DNA of 64,000 nt from Paragonimus skrjabini miyazakii (lineage: Eukaryota > Platyhelminthes > Trematoda > Plagiorchiida > Troglotrematidae), in contig JTDE01000239.1 of NCBI GenBank assembly GCA_014338405.1, positions 62,001 through 126,000 of the forward strand, in the 5' to 3' direction. This document shows positions 25,309 through 38,342 of the stretch, one piece after another. The notes under the pieces are model-generated. The model saw only the letters and a list, made by a program, of their open reading frames with translations, did no database searches and was not told where the DNA came from. The number at the start of each line of letters is the position of its first letter. Positions within the stretch are counted from its first letter, which is position 1. A program made the translations under genes and the position numbers.

Positions 25309-28300
25309 TACTGATGACTCTCTTAACTCTTTCCAAAGGTTACAAAATGTTCGAATACAGTGTTATATTGCTTTAATGTTTGGTGTACACGTGTATGCAT
25401 GTCAGTAGTATTCTCTATATTCATCAATATTCACATTTATTTACCACTGTATGCCATATGTTTACCTAATTAACAAAAGAGAAATGGAACACAAGTAGTA
25501 TTAACCATTGAAGCTACTCATACACATACATGTGCATAATTAGAACAGTGTATAAAAATGTATACCTCCGTATAGATATAAATGAGATGAATCGAACAAT
25601 AAACCACTAACGCGCTACATTGACCGCAATTATCACCGATAATTATGGATAACATTCACGATAAAATTTAAGTCCAGTTCGCTTAAGCTCGGTCTGACAT
25701 ACCTTATTGTTACCGAATCGTTTATACTAAGTATGGATGTGGCATCTACTGTACCAATTAGTCCATCATTATTTTCTTCACCATATCTTGAGCTAAATCA
25801 TTAGTTAAGTAATAACACAAAAGACAAAAAGAGTCAAGGGTTTTGTCTAACTTAAGAAACATAAGTCTACCACAAACTTCTTGTGGACGGGAATAAGCTC
25901 AGGAACAATCATTTGAAAATCCCATCATCGCATAGGATACTCATTAGAATGGTAACCGGGAGGATACGAGCATTTAGACAGATTGTACCTGAGAGGTGCA
26001 AACAAGAACGTTATGGTATATATATATATATAATGACCTGCATCTTGGTGTTCGCTTATAACATCATACAGTAGTTCAATCATTTCCTCCTACTTCAGGT
26101 TTCTCCCAGCAGATTGCTATTTTGTCTTGAAGAAGTTTACCGACGGATTTTTTTGTTTTAATAGTGTTTAATTTTTGCGTAGACCTATTTGTTACACGGT
26201 TGTACCATCCATAATGAACAATTGTTTCCCGTCTACCTAAAGTTGCTCTCCAACATGATTTTATGCTCGAACGAGTGAGTTCTTGTCAAAGCTTTCTGAG
26301 TCGACGAATTACACATCACCAAACTAAGTATTCTGACACTTTACGAAACGATTTATAAGCGTATGGTGCGTACAATGTTTATATATGGATGAAGATTTAT
26401 TTGAGAACTTTAAATCCTACTTACTTAACAACATACTGAATGCATATTCATTTCACATGTTCAGTAAAATTGACGATGTGAAAAATTCATTTAGGAAACG
26501 GTTGCATAATTAAGTCATGAATGTTGATTCGCTGATGAGTTGGTGGACAATTTTTGTGACTCAACCCATCGAATTACTACAGTTCTCTCTGGAATATTCA
26601 TTATCCGTTTAGCTAACATGCCTCATTTACAGTATTGGAAAGTATCCGAACATGTTAGAAGTTATCACAATTTTCGCATTGATTGTGTTGTATTTGGCTA
26701 AATGATCGTGCATTTAAAAAGACCTGGTTTGTCGCATTATTGTACGTATACACATATACATGAATATTTAAAACTACATGTAACCATATTGAAGGAATAG
26801 CTACTCAACATGTGCTGAAAACTAAAGCTGTTAATAGAACATACTAATATCTGGTATGAAATATAATCAGCTTTCCTTCAGGCCTATTCTGATATACACT
26901 GATACTATCAGATTACTTACGCGAAGTATGCATATAAGGCGTAAAATGGAATATAAGACCGCTGGTAAACTACCTCAGTCAGTTTTTAACTTAAAATTTT
27001 TACGTTTTTGTATGGTTCCGAAAAGTAAGTGGAATAAACAAGAGTAATAAATATTACTTCATTAAATAACAAATAATTATAAATAGTATTAATTAATGAA
27101 ATAAAATATTAAATAAGTAATAGTATAGAAGTTTCCCGTTTCAAATGATCTCGTTAGACCGATGACAATGCAAAAACATTAAAATGAGTACGAATTCATC
27201 CCAACACTGGTTAGTGTATCCCGGTGTTCACCTTGTCTACCGTAGATTATGAGTGTGTTATTTAATATTGCCATTCAGTGATTAACGTTTACCCTGTGAA
27301 GAGACTGATTTTTTTTGCAATGTGAACTGGATGAACAGTGTCCAGTTTACGAATGTTACTGAAAGTCAGTGACGGATATATTATAACTAGGACTTCAAAG
27401 AGCGAGAGAAAGAATAAACTGACCTATAAACATAAGGAAATGATTGGCCAGTTTTGAGAGAGTGACTAACCGATTGTTTATGGACCTTGTGTGATACTCT
27501 GGAACAATACAGTCATGAAAACCACAGTGTTCAAGAAAGTAGAATTTAAACATATTTACCCTGTTTGCTTTGAGTACGGTAGTAAGAATGACTATCATAA
27601 CAGCGGGGACGCGCAACGTTTAAGATTACTTGTAGAGAGTGCAGCGACTAAGTGATCATTCACTACACATGGCCTATTAGAATCTAATGTAAATACCCAG
27701 ATTGGCCGAATCTCATCAGTTAGACAGTCCAAGTCTAAACTGATTTTTACAAAAATTTCATCTTCAGTATCAAATCGGAATCATCTGAAAAATTACTATG
27801 AGTGGGTATTCCATCGAACGAACAATGCATGAATCAAGAAATTTCCACGTGATCACAAGTACTCCTATGAGAGAATAGTTTAATTAGTTATGTCATATAG
27901 AAGACGGCTATTGTTTTATCATGTAAACACACTTTAAACGTCTGTTGCCAACAGTACATCGCTTTAGCCATAATGATCTTAGCTATTGAGTTATAGCGAT
28001 TTGCCTCAATCTGCTGGGACAAAAATGTGCAACTATTATTGGGCCTGACTCCGTCAGATTTATAAAAAAAGTTCGATGAAATCACATCCGCTAGTTTCAT
28101 TGATAGTCGAAATTTCATGAATGATGACGTCAATTGAGTGAACTATGTAACGGGAACGAACGCAAATGCATTCAAGAAGTCACATTATGTGTGACGTCAA
28201 ACGAGTGGGATAATTGTCTGTCTACTATTTGTTCAGTGTAACAATTGGGCATATTCGTGCGTAATTAGTTAAAATGATTTGAAAACTGCAGACTTTTAGA

Positions 28301-28448
28301 ATCATTTTAACGGTTTGCTGCCGACCAGTGCACCAGTTCTACTGGATAACCTGTTACTCCTGATTTATCTGAGCACACAATATTTAAGTTTATTCCTGAG
28401 TAATAGGAGATTTAGACATTCACATAGATTAAACATCGCCCAAAAATG

Positions 28449-28657
28449 GTCGCAGCTGTCGCATTCACATAGACTTTCCAATCGGCTTCTTTTGAAAAGA
28501 ACAGGCATCAGACTCGAGTTTCGCTCTCATTAGAGCTCGTCAGTAGTGCATATCCTCGCCACTGCCGGGACTTGAACCACGGACATGCTGTTCATGAGGC
28601 AACCATGTTGACCACTGCGCAATTGACCTCACATAAGGCATGACTGAATTATCATAT
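28449..28657 (-). repeat. SINE family 1, near full length
   Basis: Minus-strand head with box A-like TTGCGCAGTGGTCAACATGG, box B-like GTTCAAGTCCC, then body GAGAGCGAAACTCGAGTC and GAAAGTCTATGTGAATGCGA. Well preserved. It is followed at once by an opposite-strand copy. Confidence 0.78.
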
Positions 28658-28660
28658 GTG

Positions 28661-28758
28661 GCAGTGAAACTCGAGTCTAGTGTTTCTTTTCAAAAAGGGT
28701 CGACTTGAAAGTCTGTGAGCATCCGACAACTGTGAACAATTGTGATTGATGCTCAATC
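28661..28758 (+). repeat. SINE family 1, 5'-truncated, head-to-head with neighbour
   Basis: GCAGTGAAACTCGAGTCTAG, then TTTCAAAAAGGGTCGACTTG and TGTGATTGATGCTCAATC: the SINE body without the tRNA head, + strand, starting 4 bp after the minus copy ends. Confidence 0.72.
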
Positions 28759-29557
28759 TATATAAATTTATCCTTAAATCACATAACATGTTGCCAATAG
28801 AACTATTATTAGACGCGGCTAAAAAGAAAAGCATTGTGCGCTACAAACTATCAGAAAACTGGAACAAAAAAATGACTCATTGCTATCGTCATCTATTGTC
28901 TGACCGCCAAATATAAACTTCTCTACTGATGTAAGAAGTGAATATTGGTTAACTGCCATCACCACACTGGTTAAAACATGCATTGCCGAAATTGTGGTGA
29001 CTGATACATAGAGTCCATTTTGTTTTCTGCTAAATTTGCTCTAGATCACCACTGCAACTAGTATGACTTCAAATACAAGTACATTCATGTCTACTGACTT
29101 TCATGTTGTACTGGCAGAGTTTGTTGACCTTTGAGCTTCAATAACTTCTCAGGTGTAGTTATTAGGTGGAAAAATTCACAAACTTCGTCCTAGAAGGTTA
29201 GAGGTCATTCCTGTTCACCTTGAGTTGCTCTGACTCACCTGACTACGTATTAGGGGAAAAACTATTCCCTGACGTGTTTTTTCGAAAATGGCACTTTCCG
29301 ACAAAATGTGGTGAATGTACCTGTAAAATACTGACAAGTTTGTACGTTCTTTCTCAGTATCTGTACACAGTTATCACACTGAAGTGTTTTTCCAAGTGAA
29401 AACCGTTTGAAAATCATTAGTTACTTTCTACCATCTTGAAGGAATTCTTACCGTCAATATGCATTGTGACACATCAGTTGACTAGAATCCAGTCAGTGGC
29501 AAGTAAGGAGTGTTAGTAAACAACATAAATTTTAAAACAGTTCATTCCCTTCAGAGG

Positions 29558-30828
29558 TTTGAATAAAACAGTCAGAAAACGAAAACTGGCAGATGCAAGC
29601 AAACTTTATTACTGTGCACTGAAAACGTCAGTTTCCGTTTCCTTGATCAGTCCTACCGCCAAGTAAATGGGGGTAGCCATGGGAAGTCCACTAGGGCCAA
29701 TCTTAGCAGACTTTTCCATGTTAAAGATTGAGCAAGAGTTAGCGGCAGACATAGCAAATCTGTCATACTACAAACGCTATGTTGACGATACACTGGTATT
29801 CAGTCGTTCCAAATAGGCAATAGATAACCTAGCGCGACGTTTAAATAGTTGTCATCCAAACCTGAATTTGAGGCTGACAATTGTTTGCCGCTTCTGGACA
29901 TACTCATAAGTCGCGGGGAAGATGGTTCTATTAAAAGAACTATCTATGGGAAATCCACATGGTCCAGTCAATACCTGAAATTTAGTAGCTTCACACCGGT
30001 CCATCACAAACACGCACTGGTAAATACACTGTTTACACGCGCAAGACGAATCTGTACACAAGAAGGTCTTGTGGAGGAATTAGAGTTGATTACGAATGTA
30101 CTACAATCAAATGGTTACCCAAAGAGGCTCATAGAAAGACTCAGTAGGCCGAAACCGCCGTCCGAACCGGTGGTCACTGCAAGAAAGAAGAAGGTTTATA
30201 TAGAATTGCCTTTTAAAGGCGATTATAGTATGCATCAAACAACACAAAGACTGATCAATTCGATTAAACGAACATTCAACGCAGCCGAACTTTGTGTACT
30301 AGCTTGAACCCAAAAATTGTCTGAACCTTCAATCAAAGCAGATCAGCCTATCGGTGCCACCTCACGTTGTGTCTACCAATTTACATGCAACTGCAAAGAA
30401 AGTTACATAGGCAGAGTGAAGGAACATTTGCCTAAATGGGTACAGAACTCTGTATTACAGAATAACGACACTCTGTTTGAAACGCACAAGCAACCAGCGT
30501 CCGCAGTCGCAAGACACTGGACACGTAATCGACCCAGTTTGTGCATTCAAATTCCTATTATGTCAGTCGACTCCAAGATTCTTGCGGTTTGCTGAAGCTG
30601 TCACAATCAATCGACTGAAGCCGGCCCTGTGTGTTCAGAAAGAGTTGCTCGTAAACTTGACTATTCCCTGGACTTAGTGACCTTTCTTAACCCACCGACT
30701 GACTATCCACCATACCCCCTATCTGTTCGATATAAAAACCGTTTCATGTTATTGTAAATTTGGTACCGCTGAGCCAGCACGAAATGCTTGCATCTACCAG
30801 TTTTCGTTTTCTGACTTTTTTGTTCAAA
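29558..30828 (+). mobile_element. Penelope-like element, 5'-truncated, between 44-bp inverted repeats
   Basis: The + strand encodes PLE RT from MGVAMGSPLGPILADFSM (29667) through the catalytic YKRYVDDTLVFSRSK, stop codon, then LLDILISRGEDGSIKRTIYG (29895 on), TRARRICTQEG, SNGYPKRLIERL and KKVYIELPFKGDYS, then a linker, the GIY-YIG core CVYQFTCNCKESYIGR (30368) with EHLPKW, and the tail LRFAEAVTINRLKPALCVQK (about 30575-30650) ending TIPW. The stop after SRSK and at least two frame changes make it inactive. The N-terminal RT motifs are missing. The flanks 29558-29601 and 30785-30828 are inverted repeats of each other with about four mismatches. Confidence 0.85.
29849..30307 (+). pseudogene. 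PLE reverse transcriptase C-terminal fragment
   Basis: Largest uninterrupted frame of the PLE copy. It holds the RT thumb block LPLLDILISRGEDG, IYGKSTWSSQYLKFSSF, LVNTLFTRARRICTQE and VYIELPFKGD, in the usual PLE order. It is one piece of the broken element, not an independent gene. Confidence 0.8.
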
Positions 30829-33402
30829 CTTGGATATTATCAATTAAGCGAAGTGACAGTCCATTACGTCACATATTGGTAACACAAATGTAATGAAGAA
30901 CAAAAGCGTTAATTGATTTCTGTCTGTTGCCCCCGAAAATTTCAACAGGGATCTATGTCGTCATGAGACTAGGAATATCTCTTCAGAGTACGACGGAATG
31001 GTTAGTTACATTGATGCAAGTAGGAGGAAGCCAGCAATTCATTTAGTGATGAGCATGTTGTCTACCAATTTACGATCGATATTATTGACTCGAGTCTAGC
31101 AGAAGCCAGAGCTTTTAGTGCCAAATTACTGAAATCAGTAAATCGTCAGGCCACTTATTTGCAATGTCACAGTATTACATTGTTGTGGTTAGTATATTTT
31201 ATGTTTTACAACGATGACAGTAATGAGGGTTTGGTCAAGCCAAATTAACTCTTGTCTCAACTAACCGAATACACAGAACAAAATGAGACGTGAATACAGT
31301 TGACTGCAAATGCGTTGTTTCTAAAGACACAAATTGATTCCATTTCTTAGCATACAGTGTGCATTGTACAATAAAGTACTGTTTGTTAAGTTGGTTCGAA
31401 TCCGGCCAAATCTGCGGAGTTTTGACACCATGACTGATAGGTAAACCACTATGTATTTTTGTAAATATTGATCGCAAACACTTTACTTTAAGAAACCGGG
31501 TAAATATTGTTTAGTTTTGAATCTTGCTTCCTAATACACAATTACCGCATTGGTGATATTCTGTGAGATTTTAAACAGAAGTGTCGTCAGGTCAAGTTGT
31601 TTCACAAGCCCACCTCAAGGCAGAGTATAACAACATAGTTTCCGTATGCCAGGTGCATCTCGACAATTAATTGTTCACCAAAAATCAACACGCATCAAAT
31701 TGTATATCAAACTGACTCAAGTTCATCGGTGTTTGGACATTACGTCAACAAATTTTGTTAGAAACCAGTGCGACAACACCGGTTGTTCCATTCACCTTCC
31801 GACGTCACACATTCTGTCGGAAACGTTGCGTAGAAGTCAAAAATTGCACCCGGTTCTAAGTTCACCAATCGTAATTACCCAACCAGTTGTTGTGTGTGTG
31901 ACGTACTTGGCAAGGCATTCCTTGTGTGCTCGTATACAACATGGCAGTAAATATTTACAGGTTAACAGGCAGTCGGACATGGTTTCTGTTGTGGAATAAG
32001 ACATCAACAAACATGAGTACTTGAACTGAAGTGTTGATGTATTCCTACCCAGACATTCGTCATGAAACGTTTCTTCAGAATATTGAAGTTGTTTTTTATT
32101 TCTCCTCAACGATAACAATGATCTGGCCCATGTGATCAGTTTGAATCGAATATTGCGGTCTGGTTTAATGTCTGCCATCTGCTCCAGTCATGACGGTGGT
32201 ATCTGTTCTAACCGTTTTTCACTAGGTAAACTATCGTGGCTAGTTGGTCCGAATTCTCAGAACACACATGGCATTTGCACATCCATACCAAACGAAAAAA
32301 TCCGAAATTTCTCTATCTGGGATAAAATAAAATATCCCCAAAGTTATGCGTAGGCAATTATCGAAAAGACCGTATAAAGTTTTGCAAGTGCGATTAATTG
32401 AAAAGGCCATGTAAGAATGTCCGCTGGATTGCACCGCGAAGATTCACTGCTGCAAGCCCCTGCGGATACGATTATTCTGCATTGTTGTTTGCAGCTTATT
32501 GACAACCATTTTATAGACGGAATGCAGTTTACTGTCGGAAATGGACACGCTGTTTCTACTGATCATATCAACTTCGACAATGTGTAAGCCAAAACCTGTT
32601 TTCCATTACAAGTGAAATTATTCCACCGTCTACTCCTTTCAAATGTCCGACTTAACTTACTCTCAAGATCTTTCGCTACTTGGTTCGGAAAGTCACATTT
32701 AGCTACTCGGAAAAGTTACCTCTTTATTTTTGTGCCCAAGAGGCTCAGCAGCTCTCCATTTTCTTACATTTCACCTTTCCACGCATTTTTACAGTGCTGT
32801 TCTTGGAGAACATCCTAGAGTTTTGGTAACATTGCTACAAAGAAAGAGTTTCACATTTTCACATAAGTGGACTGATTAGTTGGCAGTCTTGAGACTGTTT
32901 TATAAACGTCGTATATTTGGGCGTGTATCGTGATTATGTGTGGATGGAACCAGCTTTAGGAACCTCAAACCATGACAACTTAACAAAGCCTTCAATTAGC
33001 ATTTCTCCGATGAACCCGGTGACAATTTACGAGCCTTAAAAGCGCGTTTACGAAAGGTTTAGACCTGTTAACTATAATATGTTTTATTGATGAGCTGATG
33101 AACAACTTTTGTGGTTCTTGTTTATAACGGTTACTTCTGTTAATTATTTCCAGCTGACAAAGCATATTCGTATTTGTTCGACCGGCGTGCTGTTCAGTGT
33201 GGTGACAATTCATTGTACACTTCAGGAAGCTGCGGTTGATGTTACGTAATCTTAGTTCGTGAGACAACAGCAAACTACAGTATAGAATTGAAACCGCGAA
33301 ATTCTTTTACAAATGTAATTCAGTATAACTAATTTTCGCTGCATGCACACCATCGTCAACTCATTATCATCTGTATTGCTAATAAGTAGTGTGGCAGATT
33401 TC
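30829..33402. other. Intron sequence, nothing recognised
   Basis: AT-rich. A scrap ATTGACTCGAGTCTAGCAG near 31085 recalls SINE family 1. Other open frames show no motifs. Confidence 0.45.
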
Positions 33403-33470
33403 TGAATTCATATGAGACCCAACTGTGAAAAGTCAGGGCTTCGGCTGGATTCGAACCAGCGACAGAAACA
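33403..33470 (-). repeat. SINE family 2, inverted-repeat left arm
   Basis: Minus strand: TGTCGCTGGTTCGAATCCAG (intact box B), AGCCGAAGCC, then the tail TTTTCACAGTTGGGTCTCAT. It pairs base by base in register with 33533-33600 (sum 67003). Confidence 0.8.
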
Positions 33471-33486
33471 CCATTCCCCAACGCGT

Positions 33487-33600
33487 GGCTTCGTAGCTCA
33501 GTTGGTAGATCTCTTGCCGCGTAGAAGCATAATGTTTTTGTCGCTGGTTCGCATCCAGCCGAAGCCCTGAGCTTTCACAGATGGGTCTCATCTAAATTCA
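33487..33600 (+). repeat. SINE family 2 with clear tRNA-like head
   Basis: Positions 33487-33566 look like a tRNA: acceptor GGCTTCG pairs fully with CGAAGCC, the T arm GCTGG-TTCGCAT-CCAGC is perfect and TAGCTCAGTTGGTAGA is a box A. The D stem is broken and no clean 5-bp anticodon stem is obvious, and the family tail TTTCACAGATGGGTCTCAT follows. I therefore call it a SINE head and not a tRNA gene. Confidence 0.75.
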
Positions 33601-33835
33601 TTATCATTTTCCGTTTTATAATAAGTCTGTCACTATGTTAGGTCAAGAGTGAATAATCGTTGCAACGTTGGAGTTGGTTGGATGATTATGTGAAGAGTTT
33701 TTCTAACACTGGATATGACGGTCCGCATTTCTACCTCCACTTCTTCAGTAAGTTAACTCAAACATTAGTAAATGATTAAGCATTTCTCGCGAAATTTCTA
33801 CTAATTTTGCCACTTGTAAGCATTCTTTTGCTTAC

Positions 33836-34405
33836 NNNNNNNNNNNNNNNNNNNNNNNNNNNNNNNNNNNNNNNNNNNNNNNNNNNNNNNNNNNNNNNNN
33901 NNNNNNNNNNNNNNNNNNNNNNNNNNNNNNNNNNNNNNNNNNNNNNNNNNNNNNNNNNNNNNNNNNNNNNNNNNNNNNNNNNNNNNNNNNNNNNNNNNNN
34001 NNNNNNNNNNNNNNNNNNNNNNNNNNNNNNNNNNNNNNNNNNNNNNNNNNNNNNNNNNNNNNNNNNNNNNNNNNNNNNNNNNNNNNNNNNNNNNNNNNNN
34101 NNNNNNNNNNNNNNNNNNNNNNNNNNNNNNNNNNNNNNNNNNNNNNNNNNNNNNNNNNNNNNNNNNNNNNNNNNNNNNNNNNNNNNNNNNNNNNNNNNNN
34201 NNNNNNNNNNNNNNNNNNNNNNNNNNNNNNNNNNNNNNNNNNNNNNNNNNNNNNNNNNNNNNNNNNNNNNNNNNNNNNNNNNNNNNNNNNNNNNNNNNNN
34301 NNNNNNNNNNNNNNNNNNNNNNNNNNNNNNNNNNNNNNNNNNNNNNNNNNNNNNNNNNNNNNNNNNNNNNNNNNNNNNNNNNNNNNNNNNNNNNNNNNNN
34401 NNNNN
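33836..34405. other. Assembly gap (570 N)
   Basis: Unknown sequence. The left edge carries the palindrome-like GTAAGCATTCTTTTGCTTAC. Confidence 0.99.
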
Positions 34406-34502
34406 TGAACGCTCAACCACTTTCGCTTGTGAGTAATGATCAGGTTGCCCGATCGTCTCGAAATGGAGACACAGTTACTGTCTGTCAACTTCAATCGATA
34501 AC

Positions 34503-34578
34503 CCCGCGACAGCTGCGATCAATTGTGGGTGATGTTCAACTTGAAATAAACCAAATCCCCGGCTACTCATCAGTAATT
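34503..34578 (+). repeat. SINE family 1, 3' part
   Basis: GACAGCTGCGATCAATTGTG, GGTGATGTTCAACTTG and the tail CCCCGGCTACTCATCAGTA match the 3' end of family 1. The head may be in the gap. Confidence 0.65.
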
Positions 34579-35787
34579 TAACTATATATGTTCACGTTGA
34601 GTGTTCGCTCCTTAGGTGCAGGGTGTAATACTTGACTTGTACAGAATCGCACTTGCCCTTCAAAATAACAGGAATCATAACATTTTAAAGTCGTAGTCCG
34701 TCAAAGACTCAAAGATCGTACTTTTTCTCAGGGTCAAGAGAAATTTGTGACGTTCATAACTCTGAAGGTTTTATTTATTTTTATTGTTGGAGACAATTGA
34801 TTAAATACAGTACTCACAATAAAATTGATAATTTTACAATAACTCGATCGGTCCTCTACGTAGAATGTGAAACTAACCAGAATGGCACAAATGATTTCTA
34901 TTCGAACAGTTAATGGTTCACCAACGTTTCTATACTGGTAGGGTTTTATTCAAAACTAAATAACTCAATGATAAATAAATTTTCAAAAGAAATGCGACAG
35001 GTTTTTTGTTACATAGGTGCTATTGAAAAACATCTTTTGTGAGGTTAGGCAAAAGGTAAAAATGATTTGTATTTCATTTTGTCATAGTAATGTTACTCTT
35101 AGATCTCTTTTTGTGTGCAACATATTCCAAACTCCTTCAGCGGCCTTCTTTTGGATTCGACTGAAAGGCCCTATTAGGTGAGGCAACGTTGTTTGAAGAG
35201 TTGGACGCAATCTGCTTTACTCTTCCGTCGCAGATAATCGTCTCGAGATGTACATATGTCGACAATGCACGTTGGTCTATATGATGTTGTATGCAAAACA
35301 TATAATTGTAGAAAATATGCACAGTTTGGTTAAGTAGATTCAGATAAAACGTAAAAATAGTCTACTGCTGTACTCATAGGTAGGATGCTTTTCCTTTGTT
35401 AGTTGTGTGGTGCACGCCACCATAATAACGTGTTCTTCCGGATTTACTGGTGATTGCATTTTGAACTGCTGTAATAGACACGAATTTTGATATATATGCT
35501 ACTCGATCTATCTCATTTATGCTATCTATGATGTTGATGACAAAGCTTCATTCTAAAATATCGCGTCTATAATTGGATCGCTGAAGCTGCCTGTCTTTTC
35601 TCTTGAAAATATTCTATCCACAACACCAAAACGCCTTTTCATGCGATATTTTTGCTCAGGGATTATTTAGTCAAACGTTTGTTGTACGGAGTTGTCAACT
35701 AGTGAGTTCAGAACAACAGTTCCCTCAGATCCCCTAGAAAGTTCTGCCTTTCTCATTCTCAGTATCCACTACTATTTAAAACACAGA
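34579..35787. other. Intron sequence, nothing recognised
   Basis: AT-rich, no motifs. Confidence 0.5.
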
Positions 35788-36610
35788 GTTCCCTTGATCC
35801 GATTCACCAGTAACGATAGAAGATATACGTCGCAAGATGTTCACATTTTGTTCACTCTCTTCAATTACGAACGTAAAACATCGGAATATATAAGACATGC
35901 GGATAGCAACAACAATAGAAACAATCAACGATTGGGTTTACACAAAACAAGGACTGTTATCATTTCCAGGACAGACAAACTGCGTGAGTCAACAGTTTAT
36001 GCACACACAGGACCGGACGGCGAGTATTGATTAACATTGCCTCAGGCAAGCCTCAGGCAAGCCACTTCGGATTCCGATTACGGAACAATACTTGAAACGA
36101 ATTGGCAGGGTGAACGACGTGACCTGTTTCCATGATGTGTTTTGCTATAGATGAAGTCGGATTTCGTCTCATTCGCTCTGTTGCCATTGCCTGTTGCGTC
36201 ATAGCGCGCACCAACCACTCAGGCATATGTTCAGTCATATTTTGTCGTAGACACGGATCTGTTGTGCCGATATAGACGTCACCGCAACTGCAAGTAAACT
36301 GATAGATTACATGTGAGATAGAACATTTCGGTAGGACACGATTGTGAATAAACTGCGCGACACTCCTAGTTGTGAGTAACAACCGCAATTCAGCCGCCGG
36401 GTATGTATGAGTTAGAGCAGACCGTATATTTTAACTTATATCAGTTGTGATATGATCGCCTTTGAGAGGAAGGTTCAAAAAGACCTGTGTTCTTAGAGAC
36501 CGTGCTCATGGCAGTCTTGGTTAGTCTTTTCTGGCTGTGGACATCGATGAACTTCTCAGGATAGCCGTTCGCGAGTAACATCTTCATTAATCTCTCTTTC
36601 CACTAATAAC
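35788..36610 (-). mobile_element. Penelope-like element fragment, copy 1
   Basis: Minus strand, in order: LLANGYPEKFI (about 36570-36600), a frame change, VFLNLPLKGDHI (about 36440-36475), then ALTHTYPAAELRLLLTT, SVAQFIHNRVLPKCS and the GIY-YIG core HVIYQFTCSCGDVYIGTT (about 36262-36315), EHMPEWLVRA, and SSIAKHIMETGHVVHPANSF with QVLF ending at a stop at 36053. The last PLE block (LPW) is missing. The 3' noncoding part to 35788 is shared with a second copy at 43736. Stops or frame changes separate the RT part from the endonuclease. Confidence 0.82.
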
Positions 36611-38164
36611 CAACTCGCATATCCGCCTTCAACTTATGTCATGGTTTTCTTAAAACTGGATCTGACTGAATCTATCATCGGTGTCTTTTGGCAACACTTT
36701 ATCAAGTAATGTCGGCTCCATGCTTTCTTCCAGACCTGGCCGTGTTAATTGTTGAATGAGTAGGCTTTCTTGAGATGTTGCGTTATTCTTCGGGTAAATC
36801 GGCCTATTATCGTTAGTCCATCCGTCACATGTTCGTGTTGCAGTAATGTACGTAGTCATTCTCTACGGTTGCAGCATATGCGGTCGGCTAACCGACCCTT
36901 ACATGATTTGCGTCCAACGCAATCCCGTACGGTGCGCTCTTGTCTTCCACAAGAATCTGTTTAACGTCACTATTAGTGAAGTCAGTTTCCATGTGTTTCT
37001 TCGATTAGCATGCGGTAACAACGATTCTGTAGGTTATGTTTTATTGTGTTACATACGTTTGATTGCGTAGCTTTTAATGAGCACTAAATGATTGACACAA
37101 AAGATTGGGCTTACGGAGGGGTAACGTCATTATAAAGTGGTGCTGTTGTCAGGAATTTATCTAATTGCTCGTTATTTCTCCTCCCTATATATTGCTGGAT
37201 AAGATGACAGTTAATATAGATGTGTGTTGTTTATTGACAATTACGCAAACACCCACTGGTCCGTCCGTTTTACCAGACTTTACTTTAGTACTTTCTGATG
37301 TAATCCTCTAAATGCCAACGCCACAGAGACTCTTGCCCTTCGGCATCTATAATCCAGTCCTCGACGACAGAACAATAAACTGTGAGTTACCAATTTATCC
37401 ATTCACACAATCTGTGATGATGTCACAAACATATCTGCCAAAACGTGTTCTATCACTAAACATTTCAAAATCTCGATGCTCACAGCTAAATAACCGAGGT
37501 CGGCAACTCTTCTAGGAAATTATTCTTTCCCTTGTGAATTGAATTTATTTAGTCTAGCAAGTCAAACTATTCTTTGACGACCATTCGTCTTTAACATAAT
37601 TTCTTCCAGCATTTGCCCGTACTTCACAATATAAATTTTTAATGTGGACAAATCTCTTGAGCGATTTGATAAAAATTGTTTCACTGTTATTGAGAAAACA
37701 AGACTACCGTTCTGTGGTCTGTGAAAAGTACGCTTCTTCTAAAGTGAATGATTTCATCAACCATCATTCTGTGGTTTAAAATGAAATTTGTTATTTACAA
37801 TTCAAATGTTTGACTCCGAAACCTTCGTTTTTCGGGCTGCAGGGACTCAGCTTGGTCGTTGTGTACATAAATGTTTAATCACGTCGTATCTGAGTATGTG
37901 TAAACATTATTCGTTTCCTTCAAGTACCACACTATGGTGAAATATCGAATAGTACGTGGTGGTATGATAGAACGAATATAATTCACCTAAATACAAACGA
38001 TTTTATTCAGTAAAACTTTCCTGTAAGTGAGTTAGATTGCTGTCTGTGGCTTATTGTTTTAACTTCGGCACAAAGTGTAAATGACCGTGAGTTATGATTG
38101 TTAAAACTTTGTAAAACAAAGCTGTGTAAATGCGAATTTTGAAAATAAAATTATAACTAAAATA
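36611..38164. other. Intron sequence, nothing recognised
   Basis: The minus open frame at 36650-36859 lies just upstream of the PLE copy but does not resemble PLE protein to my eye. Confidence 0.4.
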
Positions 38165-38342
38165 CCCCTAGCCAGCCATTTTCGAATAAAAACACTAGAC
38201 TCGAATTTTACTCTTATTCGAGCTCATTACGTACGTATATCCTTGCCACGGTTGAGTGGTGAACGCTGACCATGCTTTCATGAGGCAACCATGATGACCA
38301 CCACATCATTGATTTCACAGTAGTCACGAGTGAATTGTCATA
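38165..38342 (-). repeat. SINE family 1, diverged
   Basis: Minus-strand body and head: GAGCTCGAATAAGAGTAAAA, GTTGCCTCATGAAAGCATGG, GTGGTCATCATGG. Box B is damaged. Confidence 0.65.

Larger units (their letters stand above)
22907..29557. other. Intron sequence, includes SINE pair and TA tracts
   Basis: Mostly AT-rich and unexplained. Contains (TA)n tracts at 23547-23563 and 26017-26032 and a short (ACAAT)n tract at 25287-25308. The SINE copies at 28449-28758 are listed separately. The open frames here have no recognised motifs. Confidence 0.45.

Noticed and set aside
33487..33566. Functional tRNA gene
   Set aside because: Acceptor and T arm pair well, but the D stem is broken, no clean anticodon stem is visible, and the SINE tail follows as in other copies.
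33776..34494. Three ~210-codon frames over the second gap
   Set aside because: Almost entirely N; no supported residues.
35692..36030. Plus ORF of 112 codons, with a similar frame at 43664-43978
   Set aside because: Similarity of the two frames comes from the duplicated PLE 3' noncoding segment, whose coding strand is minus.
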